From JANNXQ01 sp038238555 (GTDB taxonomy: Bacteria; Verrucomicrobiota; Verrucomicrobiia; Chthoniobacterales; Chthoniobacteraceae): DNA of 35,841 nucleotides. The stretch lies in NCBI GenBank assembly GCA_038238555.1, contig JBBRXP010000044.1, forward strand, positions 1 to 35,841, read 5' to 3'. This document shows, one piece after another, positions 7,403-15,915 of the stretch (positions are counted from its first letter, which is position 1; each line of letters starts with the position of its first letter). The translations under genes were made by a program, and so were the position numbers. The notes beneath the pieces are model-generated. The model saw nothing but the letters and a program-made list of their open reading frames with translations. It was not told where the DNA came from and ran no database searches.

Positions 7403-8422
7403 GTGACTGACGAAAAATTCATGCGCGCTGCCCTGCGCGAGGCGGAGCGTGGTGTCGGGCACACGAGCCCGAATCCAGCGGTCGGTGCGGTGATCGTGCG
7501 CGGCGGGCGCATCGTCGCGCGCGGCCATCATCGTCGCGCCGGGCTGCCCCACGCCGAGATCGAAGCGTTGTGCGCCTTGAAGAAACCCGGGATCGCCCGC
7601 GGAGCCACGCTCTATGTGACCCTCGAACCTTGCTCCACACAGGGCCGCACGCCGCCGTGCGTGGAGGCGATCGTGCGCGCGGGCTTTGCGCGGGTATTCA
7701 TCGGCACGATCGATCCGAACCCCGCGCATTCGGGCCGCGGCATCGCGCTTTTGAAAAAGGCGGCGATCGATGTGGTCGCCGGCATTTTGGAAAGCGAATG
7801 CCGCGCGCTCAATGTCGCCTTCAACAAATGGATCGTGACCGGCCTGCCGTGGGTGATCGCCAAGGCCGGCATGTCCCTCGATGGCCGGCTCACGCGCCCG
7901 CCCGACCAGAGCCAGTGGATCACCAGCCCCGCCTCACGCGCCGATGCACACCGGCTGCGCGCGCGAGTGGATGCCATCCTCATCGGCGCGCAGACGCTCC
8001 GCGCGGACAATCCGCGTCTCACCGTCCGCGGCATCCCAGGCGCGCGGCAACCGTGGCGCGTGGTGCTCACGCGCGGCGGCGCGCTGCCGACGGTTGCGCA
8101 TCTTTTCACCGACGCACAGCGCGACCGCACGCTCGTCTATCGCCGCCGCTCTTTGCGGGCGGTGCTGCGCGATTTGGGGAGCAAGGCCATCACCAGCGTG
8201 CTCATCGAAGGCGGCTCGCGAGTGCTCGGCGAAGCATTCGACCGGCGGCTCGTGGATGAAGTGCAGCTCTACCTCGCGCCTCTGCTCCTCGGTGGGCCCG
8301 GGGTCGTCATCGGCGGCCGCGGCGCGGGCTTCACGGCCGAAGCCCCGCGGCTCCGCGATCCTTGCTACAAGCGCATCGGCGGCGATCTGCGGCTGCGCGC
8401 ATTCGTGGAATATCCGCCCTAA
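7403..8422 (+). CDS. ribD: Bifunctional riboflavin biosynthesis deaminase/reductase RibD
   Basis: RibD performs two steps of riboflavin synthesis: deamination of diaminohydroxyphosphoribosylaminopyrimidine, then NADPH-dependent reduction of the ribose side chain. The 339-residue protein has both halves. The N-terminal zinc deaminase domain shows TSPNPAVGAVIV, HAE at residues 50-52 and PCSTQGRTPPC (C77 and C86 as zinc ligands). The C-terminal reductase domain (from about 148) has GLPWVIAKAGMSLDGR, ILIGAQTLRADNPRLTVR and SVLIEGGSRVLG. GTG 7403 was chosen because VTDEKFMRAALREAERG matches the usual RibD start; ATG 7421 is the alternative. No other riboflavin gene and no FMN riboswitch is nearby. 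It ends tail-to-tail with tsaB. Confidence 0.96.
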   Translation: MTDEKFMRAALREAERGVGHTSPNPAVGAVIVRGGRIVARGHHRRAGLPHAEIEALCALKKPGIARGATLYVTLEPCSTQGRTPPCVEAIVRAGFARVFIGTIDPNPAHSGRGIALLKKAAIDVVAGILESECRALNVAFNKWIVTGLPWVIAKAGMSLDGRLTRPPDQSQWITSPASRADAHRLRARVDAILIGAQTLRADNPRLTVRGIPGARQPWRVVLTRGGALPTVAHLFTDAQRDRTLVYRRRSLRAVLRDLGSKAITSVLIEGGSRVLGEAFDRRLVDEVQLYLAPLLLGGPGVVIGGRGAGFTAEAPRLRDPCYKRIGGDLRLRAFVEYPP

Positions 8423-9030
8423 ATCTCCCGCGGTTTCGGCTGCGTGATGTGCGGTTCGCGGAGGTAGATGGGCTCCAGCTCCCCGGTCGAAACGATTCCC
8501 CGCCCCATCTCCGCGAGCCGCGCCAGCTCCGCCGCCGAGGGCAGCGCAATCTTCGCTGCCGGAAAAGCCGGCAGCAGTGATGAGGAAAATACCGGCAGCC
8601 CCTCCGCGGCTTCCAGCGCCGCGCGCAGTTCCACCTCCGTCATCAGCCGCGGCCCATCGAGGCACACCCCGCGCTCAACTCGGGTGAAGTAAAACGTCTC
8701 GCGCCGCGCATCGCCGATGGCGACATAGCGCTCGCTTCCGCAATCGAGCGCCGCGACCGAAGGGATGCCGGCGAGGCGCGCACCGAGGCCGAGCCGCAGG
8801 CCGAGCGCCGCCGCGATGGCGATCCGCACGCCGGCATACGAACCCGGCCCGAGTCCCACGGCCACTTGATCCACCCGCGGCGCCAGCGCGCGGGCGCGCT
8901 CGAGGATGGGGAAGAGAGACGCGCTGTGGGTGCGGTCGGCGGTGAAGGTCTCATCGAGCCGCATCGCCCCCTCCGCGAGCAGCGCCACACTGCCGCGCGT
9001 CGTGGAAGTATCGATGGCGAGAGTGATCAC
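8419..9030 (-). CDS. tsaB: tRNA threonylcarbamoyladenosine biosynthesis protein TsaB
   Basis: TsaB is the non-catalytic partner that dimerises with TsaD in making the universal t6A37 modification of ANN-decoding tRNAs. The 203-residue protein starts ITLAIDTSTTRGSVALL, the ASKHA-fold phosphate-1 loop, and carries the TsaB signature GLGPGSYAGVRIAIAAALGL (residues 59-78) followed by GIPSVAALD. The C-terminal half is the usual variable region and ends EPIYLREPHIT. The start codon is GTG at 9030. Its last codon overlaps the end of the convergent ribD by 4 bp. tsaD, tsaC and tsaE are not in the window. Confidence 0.92.
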   Translation of the reverse strand: MITLAIDTSTTRGSVALLAEGAMRLDETFTADRTHSASLFPILERARALAPRVDQVAVGLGPGSYAGVRIAIAAALGLRLGLGARLAGIPSVAALDCGSERYVAIGDARRETFYFTRVERGVCLDGPRLMTEVELRAALEAAEGLPVFSSSLLPAFPAAKIALPSAAELARLAEMGRGIVSTGELEPIYLREPHITQPKPREI

Positions 9031-9104
9031 GCGGGTTCCCCACTAGCACGAATTTGCGACGCGAAAGGTTGGTATTTTTCCTCGCCGCGTTAAAGCTCAC
9101 CTTG

Positions 9105-9890
9105 ATGATGCATCTCACTCTCCTCGGCAGCGGAAGCTCGGGAAATTGCGCGCTCGTGGAAACCGGCACCACCCGGTTGCTGCTCGATGGCGGGCTGAGC
9201 GCGCGCCAGCTCGCGCTGCGGCTCGCGCTGTGCGGCGTCAATCCCATCGAGATCGACGGCATCCTGCTCACGCACGAGCACCTCGACCACGCCGGCGCGC
9301 TGCACGTGTGGTGCAAGCAATTCGCCACTCCGATCTACTGCAACCGGCTGACCGCCGAGGTGCTCCAGACGCAGAGGCCCGAGTTGCGCAAGGAGTGGCG
9401 TTACTTCCTCACGGGATCGGCCTTCACGATCGGCGACATCAGTGTCGAACCTTTCCCGGTGCCGCACGATGCGGTCGAGCCCGTCGGCTTCGTGCTGCAC
9501 GACGGCAATGCCGCGCTCGGTTTTCTCACCGATCTCGGAGTGGCCACAAAGCTGGTGCAGGAAAGGATTCGCGGCGCGCACACGCTCGTCATCGAGACCA
9601 ATCACGACGAGAAACTTTTGCAAAACGACACGCGGCGGCCGTGGAGCGTGAAGCAGCGCATCATGTCGCGCCACGGTCATCTCTCCAATGCCGCAGCGGC
9701 CGCGGTGCTCGCGGAATGCGCCGGCGGAAATTTGCGCCGGGCGGTGCTCGGCCATCTGAGCCGGGATTGCAATTCGCCGGAACTCGCCGTGGGCGCTGTG
9801 CGCGCGCGGCTCGAAGAATGCGGCGCCGGCGAAGTCGAAGTGGTGTGCGCCACACAACGCGAGATCACCGCGCGCTTTGCGGTGGCGTGA
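9105..9890 (+). CDS. WalJ/YycJ-like metallo-beta-lactamase-fold hydrolase
   Basis: The 261-residue protein starts with two consecutive ATGs (9105 and 9108). It opens LTLLGSGSSGNCALVE, the typical start of the YycJ/WalJ branch. THEHLDH at residues 56-62 is the HxHxDH metal site, with further metal-binding candidates at FPVPHDA, FLTDLG and the late GHLSRDCNSP. Relatives are cytoplasmic di-metal hydrolases, linked in Firmicutes to cell-wall stress control and DNA repair; the substrate is not settled. No two-component genes adjoin it here, so the Firmicutes role should not be carried over. It is divergent from tsaB across 74 bp. Confidence 0.9.
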   Translation: MMHLTLLGSGSSGNCALVETGTTRLLLDGGLSARQLALRLALCGVNPIEIDGILLTHEHLDHAGALHVWCKQFATPIYCNRLTAEVLQTQRPELRKEWRYFLTGSAFTIGDISVEPFPVPHDAVEPVGFVLHDGNAALGFLTDLGVATKLVQERIRGAHTLVIETNHDEKLLQNDTRRPWSVKQRIMSRHGHLSNAAAAAVLAECAGGNLRRAVLGHLSRDCNSPELAVGAVRARLEECGAGEVEVVCATQREITARFAVA

Positions 9891-9962
9891 CCAAGAGGCA
9901 CGACCGAAATCCCGCGCGGGCGCGATTCATCGGAGAAAAGCAAAACCATTTCGTATCCATTC

Positions 9963-10478
9963 ATGAAACTCTCATCCTATCGCTCCGCCAAACTCGCAAC
10001 CTGTATCGCAATGGCGGCGGCCTTTCTGGCTCTTCCCCAAATCTCCGACGCCAAAGACAAAAAGAAGACCCACCATTCAAAGCATCAGAAGCATCACGAC
10101 GATTACGGCCGGGGGAGTTACTACTCGTCGCGCCCGCATTCCAACTTCGTGCTCTCTTTCGGCACCGGCTATGCAGGGCGCGGTTATTATTACGGGCCGC
10201 CGCATACTTCTTATTACTACCAGCGGCCCGGCGTGACCTATTACCGCACCCGCGAATTGGCGCCTCGGGAGTATTACAGCCGCGAAGGCTATGGCAGCAC
10301 ATCCGGCGATGCCGCGGTGCAGCAGGCGCTTGCCAGGCGCGGTTATTATCGCGGTCCCATCGACGGCGATATCGGGCCCGGCTCCCGACGCGCGATCGCG
10401 GTGTATCAGCAAGATCGTGGCCTGCGAGTCACTGGCACCGTCACTTCGAGCCTCCTGAACTCTCTCGGATTGAACTAA
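9963..10478 (+). CDS. Secreted Tyr/His-rich protein with C-terminal peptidoglycan-binding domain
   Basis: The 171-residue protein has a signal peptide (residues 1-30, cleaved near SDA). A Lys/His-rich stretch follows (KDKKKTHHSKHQKHHDD, 31-47), then a Gly/Tyr/Pro-rich low-complexity region (48-110) with repeated YYYGPP and SYYYQRP-like segments. Residues about 117-170 form a peptidoglycan-binding domain 1: AVQQALARRGYYRGPIDGDI, then GSRRAIAVYQQDRGLRVTGT. It should sit in the periplasm or outer envelope, bound to the sacculus. The His/Lys cluster could bind metal or anionic polymers, which is speculation. No catalytic domain is visible. Confidence 0.82.
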   Translation: MKLSSYRSAKLATCIAMAAAFLALPQISDAKDKKKTHHSKHQKHHDDYGRGSYYSSRPHSNFVLSFGTGYAGRGYYYGPPHTSYYYQRPGVTYYRTRELAPREYYSREGYGSTSGDAAVQQALARRGYYRGPIDGDIGPGSRRAIAVYQQDRGLRVTGTVTSSLLNSLGLN

Positions 10479-10646
10479 CGCGCAGAGAGCGGATGCCCGA
10501 CAGTCCGGGGCAGGGAAGGTTCGCCGAGGGGGCGGGTTGCATTGATCATGTGCGCACGCTCAAGACGGACTGCCGTGCCTCAGTTCTGTGAAAACTGCAA
10601 GGCTCGGCTCGCCTTTGCCTTCCCGCGTCCGCTATTGGTCCCCGCC

Positions 10647-12341
10647 ATGTCGAAGACTTTCGCCTGGTGCGTTTGGCTGCTCATGGCGGCTTTCTTCACG
10701 TGCTTTTTCTTCTGGCCCATCGGAACGATGCTGCGCGGTGCGTTCCTCGACGCGGATGGCCGCTTCACCTTCGACTTCGTGGCCGAGGTCTTCCGCAACC
10801 GCATCTATCTCGAAGGTCTGCGCAACGCGTTTTTCCTCGCCGTCGGCAGCACGGCACTCGCGCTCGCCATCGCGATGCCGCTCGCCTTCCTCGCAGACGG
10901 CTTCGAGTTTCCCGGCAAGAAATTGCTCTCCGCGCTGGTGCTCGTGCCGATGATCCTGCCGCCCTTTGTCGGCGCCATCGGCATCCGCCAGATGCTCGGG
11001 CAATACGGCGCGCTCAACGCCGTGCTCGCAAAGCTCGGCCTGTGCGACCTCAACGGCGGCATCGACTGGCTCGGCGCGGGCCGCATGTGGGGCGTGGTCG
11101 CGCTCAACGCGCTGCACCTCTACCCGATCCTCTTTCTCAACCTCACCGCCGCCCTGGCAAATGTGGACCCGGCGATGGAGGAGGCCGCGGAAAATCTCGG
11201 CTGCACGGGCTGGCGCAAGTTTCGCAAGATTACGCTCCCGCTCATCATGCCGGGGCTTTTTGCGGGCGGCACGCTCGTGTTCATCTTCGCGTTCACCGAG
11301 CTGGGCGTGCCGCTCATTTTCGATCTCACGCGCGTTACGCCGGTGCAGATTTTTTACGGCATCAAAGAGATTGCGGGCAACCCCTTCCCCTTTGCGCTGG
11401 TGGTGGTGATGCTCGCGAGCACGACGCTGCTTTACGCCGCGACCAAGCTGGCCTTCGGTCGCTCCGACCATGCCATGACGGCAAAGGCGACGACGGCCAG
11501 CGGAGCGCGGGCGATCGGACGCGGCGCGGGAATCCTATGTGCGAGCGGCTTTGCGGGCGTCACGCTCCTCGCGCTCTTGCCGCATCTCGGCGTCGTCTTC
11601 GTGTCCTTTGCGCGCGACTGGTACCAGACCGTGCTGCCGGGGCAGTGGACGCTCGAGCGCTACCAGGCCGCGCTCGGGCACTACCTCACGGTGCCTTCCA
11701 TCGTGAACAGCCTGAAGTACTCAAGCGCGGCCACCGCCCTCGATCTCGTGCTGGGCGTGGCCATCGCCTACGTCATCGTCCGCACGACGCTGCCCGGCCG
11801 CGGGGTGCTCGATGCGCTGGCCATGATGCCGCTCGCGGTGCCCGGGCTCGTGCTCGCCTTTGGCTACATCTCGATGACGCAGGAAGGCCGCGCCTTTTCC
11901 TTCCTCAATGCCGCGGGCGATCCCACGCTGCTGCTGGTGATCGCCTATTCGGTGCGCCGCCTGCCGTACGTCGTGCGCTCGGCGGTGGCGGGCCTGCAGC
12001 AGACCAGCGTCACGCTCGAAGAAGCCGCGCAGAATCTCGGCGCCACGCCGCTGCGTGCGCTGCGGCGCATCACCTTTCCGCTCATCGCGGCGAATGTGCT
12101 CGCCGGCGGATTGCTCGCCTTTTCCTTTGCGATGCTCGAAGTCTCCGACTCGCTCATCCTCGCGCAGAAGCAGCAGCATTTCCCGATCACCAAAGCCATC
12201 TACGAACTCTTCCAGCTCATGGGCGAAGGCCGCTTCGTGGCCGCGGCGCTCGGCGTGTGGGCGATGGTGTTTCTCGGCATCACCCTCTTCGCCGCCAGCC
12301 GCATCCTCGGAAAAAAAATGGGCGCGCTCTTCCGCGTGTGA
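10647..12341 (+). CDS. Double-domain ABC transporter permease, iron(III)-type (FbpB-like)
   Basis: The 564-residue inner-membrane protein consists of two fused permease domains. Each has the cytoplasmic EAA loop that contacts the ATPase: EEAAENLGCTGWRKFRKITL at about 178 and EEAAQNLGATPLRALRRITF at about 458, followed by LPLIMPGL- and PLIAANVL-type helices. Fused two-domain permeases of this size are typical of ferric-iron (FbpB/SfuB) importers, with thiamine or phosphonate-type uptake as alternatives. ATG 10647 directly precedes the first membrane segment; the open frame upstream is not protein-like. The partner ATPase and periplasmic binding protein are not adjacent, which is unusual. The 168 bp upstream show no recognisable riboswitch or Fur box. 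The next gene overlaps the stop codon. Confidence 0.9.
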   Translation: MSKTFAWCVWLLMAAFFTCFFFWPIGTMLRGAFLDADGRFTFDFVAEVFRNRIYLEGLRNAFFLAVGSTALALAIAMPLAFLADGFEFPGKKLLSALVLVPMILPPFVGAIGIRQMLGQYGALNAVLAKLGLCDLNGGIDWLGAGRMWGVVALNALHLYPILFLNLTAALANVDPAMEEAAENLGCTGWRKFRKITLPLIMPGLFAGGTLVFIFAFTELGVPLIFDLTRVTPVQIFYGIKEIAGNPFPFALVVVMLASTTLLYAATKLAFGRSDHAMTAKATTASGARAIGRGAGILCASGFAGVTLLALLPHLGVVFVSFARDWYQTVLPGQWTLERYQAALGHYLTVPSIVNSLKYSSAATALDLVLGVAIAYVIVRTTLPGRGVLDALAMMPLAVPGLVLAFGYISMTQEGRAFSFLNAAGDPTLLLVIAYSVRRLPYVVRSAVAGLQQTSVTLEEAAQNLGATPLRALRRITFPLIAANVLAGGLLAFSFAMLEVSDSLILAQKQQHFPITKAIYELFQLMGEGRFVAAALGVWAMVFLGITLFAASRILGKKMGALFRV

Positions 12342-13144
12342 TCCCAGCGCTCCGGCCTCTTGCCGCCGCGCGGGAAAGCTGCGCGGCTGTCTTGACCTCG
12401 ATCTCACACCCGCTGCTTTTTCTCGCGGGCATGGCCGGGGGATTTGTCGATGCGATCGCTGGCGGGGGCGGGCTCATCACGGTGCCGGCGTTGCTGTGGG
12501 CGGGGCTCTCGCCGCAGGCGGCGCTGGCGACCAACAAGCTGCAATCAACCTGCGGCACCGCGCTGGCCGTGGCGAGCTATGCGCGCGCCGGGCTGCTGCG
12601 CGAGCGCGGCGTGCGGCTCGAAGTGGCGGTGACTTTCGCCGCGGCCGTAACGGGCGCGTGGTCGGTCACGCGGGTCGATCCGGCGTTTCTGCGGAAAGCG
12701 ATCCCGTGGCTGCTGCTGGCCATCGTGCTGATGCTGTGGAGGCGGCCCGCGCTGGGCTTCGAGCGTCGCCCGCCGCGCCTGAGCCAGCGGGCATTCGCAG
12801 CCATCTGCGGCACGGCTTTCGGATTCTACGACGGCTTTTTCGGACCCGGCACGGGGACGTTTTGGACGATGGCTTTTGTGCTCCTGCTCGGGCTCGATCT
12901 GCGCGCCGCCACGGCGCACACCAAGGCGGTGAACCTCGCCAGCAATGTGGCCTCGCTGCTCGTCTTTCTGGCGGCGGGCGATGTGCGCTTTGAGCCTGGC
13001 TTGGTGATGGCCGCCGGGCAGCTCATCGGCGCGCGGCTCGGCGCGCGGCTGGTGATCGCGCGCGGCGCGCGCTTCGTGCGCCCGCTCTTCCTCACCGCCG
13101 CCGTCGTGCTCGCCGCGAAGCTCCTCTTCGACGGTCTGCGGTGA
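12338..13144 (+). CDS. TSUP-family membrane permease (TauE/SafE-like)
   Basis: This is an inner-membrane carrier of the TauE/SafE (TSUP) family, whose members export or import sulfite, sulfoacetate and related organic anions. The diagnostic first repeat is GFVDAIAGGGGLITVPALL followed by ATNKLQSTCGT. The second half repeats it as GFYDGFFGPGTGTF with AHTKAVNLASNVASL. About eight hydrophobic segments fit the family. GTG 12338 overlaps the previous stop codon in GTGA, suggesting translational coupling and a 268-residue protein. TTG 12392 would give 250 residues starting just before the first membrane helix, closer to the family norm. The substrate cannot be read from sequence. Confidence 0.88.
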   Translation: MIPALRPLAAARESCAAVLTSISHPLLFLAGMAGGFVDAIAGGGGLITVPALLWAGLSPQAALATNKLQSTCGTALAVASYARAGLLRERGVRLEVAVTFAAAVTGAWSVTRVDPAFLRKAIPWLLLAIVLMLWRRPALGFERRPPRLSQRAFAAICGTAFGFYDGFFGPGTGTFWTMAFVLLLGLDLRAATAHTKAVNLASNVASLLVFLAAGDVRFEPGLVMAAGQLIGARLGARLVIARGARFVRPLFLTAAVVLAAKLLFDGLR

Positions 13145-13163
13145 AAAGTTTACCGCTCCCGTC

Positions 13164-15770
13164 TCACGGCCTGCGGAGTCTGTAGAAGCGTTGCGCGCTG
13201 GCGGTGGGGTCGAGGACGTGGAGAGAAGCGCCGGCGGAAGTGCGCGGCTCGGTCGCGGGCTGCCAGGTCGCGGGATCGAGGGAGTCTGTAAATTCGAGAA
13301 CGAGTGCGGCATCCGCGGCCGGCCACGCGAGTTGCGGCGTGCTCGCGGCGAAAGAAAGATCGAGAGCCGGCATCGCTTCATCGGCATCGAGCACCGCGTC
13401 GCCGTCGCGATCCACGCCGAGGCGCTGGCCGCTGCTGCGCGGAGTGCCCATGAGGGTGGCCGTCGCGCCGTTGGCGATGAGGGCTTCGAGCGCAGCGCGT
13501 GTGAGCGAACCGAGTGCGGTCTGATCGCTGAGATAATCATTCGTCGCCGGGCGATAAACGAAGCCGTGGCGCCCGCCACCATCGAGCAGCCGCACGACCA
13601 GATCGCTCTTGCTCGCGGCGGCCTGCGATTCGAGCAGCGACCAATCCGCGCCGCTGCTGGCGAGCGTGGCCGCATGCACTGTGCGCGTGAAGCCGACGGC
13701 GGGCGCGACGCCGGTATCGAGGCATTGCAGGAAGGCGCTGAGATTGCGCTTGCGCGTGGTGTCACCGGAGAACGCGCCGAAGACGGGGCGCGAGAGAAAG
13801 GTGAACACGTCCGGATCGGAGCCGTCGTTGACCAGGCCAAAGCCGCTGAGCGAGACCGCCGTCGCGCTGCGCACGAAATACCGCTTTTGGTACACATTGC
13901 GGAGCTGCGGCACCTTGAAGGCCTGGCTCGTTTGCATGGCCGAGGCTGAGATGATGAGACCATTGGCAGTGCCCTTTGGCAGCGCGTGGCAGGTCTCGCA
14001 GCGCAGATTGGTCTGGTAGTCTTCGTTGAGAAAAGTGTTGCGCCCCGCGTTGGGATCGCCCGCCTCGGGATCGCCAGGCGGGAAGAGCGCAGGCATCGAG
14101 CCATCGAGGTTCTGGTTTGGATTGGGCTCGAAGAGGATCGTGTTGATGAAATCGCGGAACGCATTCATGTCCGCCGTGCTGAGCTGCGCGCCGCCGAGGA
14201 GCGAGGCAAAGGCGGGATTGAACGCGGTGAAGGCCGCGCGATCGCCGCGCCAATGCAGCGGCGCCACGCCCGCCAGTCCTCGCAGCGTCTGCGTGGTCAT
14301 CGGCCCTTTCATCGGGTGCATGGGGAATGCCCCGAAGGGCGTGATCACCGTCTGCATCGAGCCGCCGGGATCGCCCAAGTCCCACGCCAACTCGTCGCGA
14401 TCGCCGTCGATATGGCACGACGCGCAGGATTGCGTGCCATTGCCCGAGAGCCGCGCGTCGTAAAGAAAACCGCGCCCCTGCCGGATCGCCGCGGGCGTGG
14501 GATCGTAGCTGCCAGCCGCGATCTCCGTGATCACGCTCTCACTCGCGGTGGAGATCACGGAGATCGTATTGGAGATGCGATTCAACACGTAGAGCCGGTT
14601 CGCTGCTGGCTGGAGAGCGAGGCCGCGCGGGCCGCGTTTATTCCGCGGATCGGCGGCCGGTCCCGTCTCGATGCGCGTGAGCACGGCGCCGGTCGCGGCG
14701 TCGATCTTCGCGATGCGATCCGTGCCGAAACTCGCCAGCCAAAACGCCGCGCCATCCGGCGTGAAGGCGATGGCCATCGGCTGCGCGAGGGCCGTGGCGC
14801 GCGCGGCATTGTTGGGAAAGAGCGCGTAGTCCACACCGGGATTGAGATCGAAGGGCGCGACGGTCCCGGCCCCCGCCGTGTTCACGCGAGTCACGCGGTT
14901 ATCCGCGGCGTGCCCTTTCACGTTCGGCTCGAAGCGCGTGAGATTGAGCGCCTCGGTATTGGCGATCCAGAGCTCCGCGCTGAACGGCCGCGTGGCGACG
15001 AAAAAATTCACCGTGCCCGTGCCATGGAAGTAGCGCGTGACGCTGAGCGTCGCCGTCGCGATTTCCGCCACATCGTTATCCGGCAAGTTCGGTGCGGGGC
15101 TCAATCGCGGATCGTCGGCGCTCACGATGAGACCGACTTGCGGCGGCGCTGGCAGACTCGTGTTGGTCGGCGGCGGTTGCGGCGGCGCGAGATTCGGCGG
15201 GAGCAGAGTGGTGCGATTGCCGGAGAGTTTGAAGGCCGCATAAACCGTCGAGCCATCCGCGCTCACGGCGAGCGAGCACGGGTTCAGCCCCTCGAGCGGG
15301 ATCGTGGCGACTTCCGCGAGCGTGGTGAGATCGAACACGCGCACCAGGTTGTTGCGCGAGCAGGAGACAAACGCGCGGCCACTCGCGAAGACCACATCCG
15401 CCGGCTCATCCTTGCAAGCGAGCGTGGCGGCGACCGCGCCCGCCGCCACTGAGACGACACTCACCGAGTCCGAGACTTCATTGACCACCCACGCCTCTTC
15501 ATTCGAGAGCGCATTCACCGACACCGGCTCGACGCCCACCGCTATCTCGCGAATGAGCACCGGCGCAGGGTTTGCGGGATTCGAGACATCGAAGACCGAG
15601 AGCCGGCCATCGGGAGTGTTCACCGCAAAGAGCCGCGTGCCATCCGGCGACAGGCAGATGGGCCGCGTCTGATGCGACTCGAAATTGACGTACTGCCCGC
15701 GCACCGCCGCGCACCAAAGCACACACGCTCCGGCCAGTCTGGCGAGGGGGCGTAGTGCGAGGGAGTTCAT
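13164..15770 (-). CDS. Secreted YVTN beta-propeller / di-heme cytochrome c protein
   Basis: The 868-residue protein starts at ATG 15770, which begins a signal peptide; the open frame to 15833 is repeat DNA. The N-terminal half holds beta-propeller (YVTN-type) repeats such as RPICLSPDGTRLFAVNTPDG, PCSLAVSADGSTVYAAF and AIAFTPDGAAFWLASFG. A Pro-rich insert lies near residues 190-212. The C-terminal half has two c-type heme sites, CASCH (449-453) and CETCH (591-595), in a context like di-heme cytochrome peroxidase/MauG relatives. Next come DRDGDAVLDADE (EF-hand-like) and a tail ending AQRFYRLRRP that is shared with other secreted proteins here. It is probably a periplasmic or surface redox protein. 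No electron partner is evident. Confidence 0.86.
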   Translation of the reverse strand: MNSLALRPLARLAGACVLWCAAVRGQYVNFESHQTRPICLSPDGTRLFAVNTPDGRLSVFDVSNPANPAPVLIREIAVGVEPVSVNALSNEEAWVVNEVSDSVSVVSVAAGAVAATLACKDEPADVVFASGRAFVSCSRNNLVRVFDLTTLAEVATIPLEGLNPCSLAVSADGSTVYAAFKLSGNRTTLLPPNLAPPQPPPTNTSLPAPPQVGLIVSADDPRLSPAPNLPDNDVAEIATATLSVTRYFHGTGTVNFFVATRPFSAELWIANTEALNLTRFEPNVKGHAADNRVTRVNTAGAGTVAPFDLNPGVDYALFPNNAARATALAQPMAIAFTPDGAAFWLASFGTDRIAKIDAATGAVLTRIETGPAADPRNKRGPRGLALQPAANRLYVLNRISNTISVISTASESVITEIAAGSYDPTPAAIRQGRGFLYDARLSGNGTQSCASCHIDGDRDELAWDLGDPGGSMQTVITPFGAFPMHPMKGPMTTQTLRGLAGVAPLHWRGDRAAFTAFNPAFASLLGGAQLSTADMNAFRDFINTILFEPNPNQNLDGSMPALFPPGDPEAGDPNAGRNTFLNEDYQTNLRCETCHALPKGTANGLIISASAMQTSQAFKVPQLRNVYQKRYFVRSATAVSLSGFGLVNDGSDPDVFTFLSRPVFGAFSGDTTRKRNLSAFLQCLDTGVAPAVGFTRTVHAATLASSGADWSLLESQAAASKSDLVVRLLDGGGRHGFVYRPATNDYLSDQTALGSLTRAALEALIANGATATLMGTPRSSGQRLGVDRDGDAVLDADEAMPALDLSFAASTPQLAWPAADAALVLEFTDSLDPATWQPATEPRTSAGASLHVLDPTASAQRFYRLRRP

Positions 15771-15804
15771 CGGAGGGGCGCGCTCGTCTCTACCACAAAC
15801 CCCA

Positions 15805-15879
15805 CTGAAGGACAGGAAGGACACGAAGGACAAATGGGACCCGCACCGCGGAACTCTCTTGTCCTTCCTGTCCTTTCAG
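15805..15879. repeat. Long inverted repeat built on GGACAGGAAGGACA
   Basis: A left arm at 15805-15823 (CTGAAGGACAGGAAGGACA) is mirrored by a right arm at 15859-15879 with one bulged A, giving a stem of about 19 bp. The AAGGACA unit also recurs just inside the left arm. It lies 37 bp after the end of cysS and before the cytochrome gene, both leftward. It could act as a terminator or as an mRNA-end stabiliser, but it looks like a dispersed intergenic repeat. Confidence 0.6.
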
Positions 15880-15915
15880 TCCTCCCTGCCGTGCGGGCAG
15901 ATGCCCTTCTTCCCT

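Noticed and set aside
10667..12337. Long plus-strand frame leading into the TSUP gene
   Set aside because: The first 550 codons are the ABC permease gene read in another frame (Arg/His-rich). Only the part from about 12338 is protein-like.
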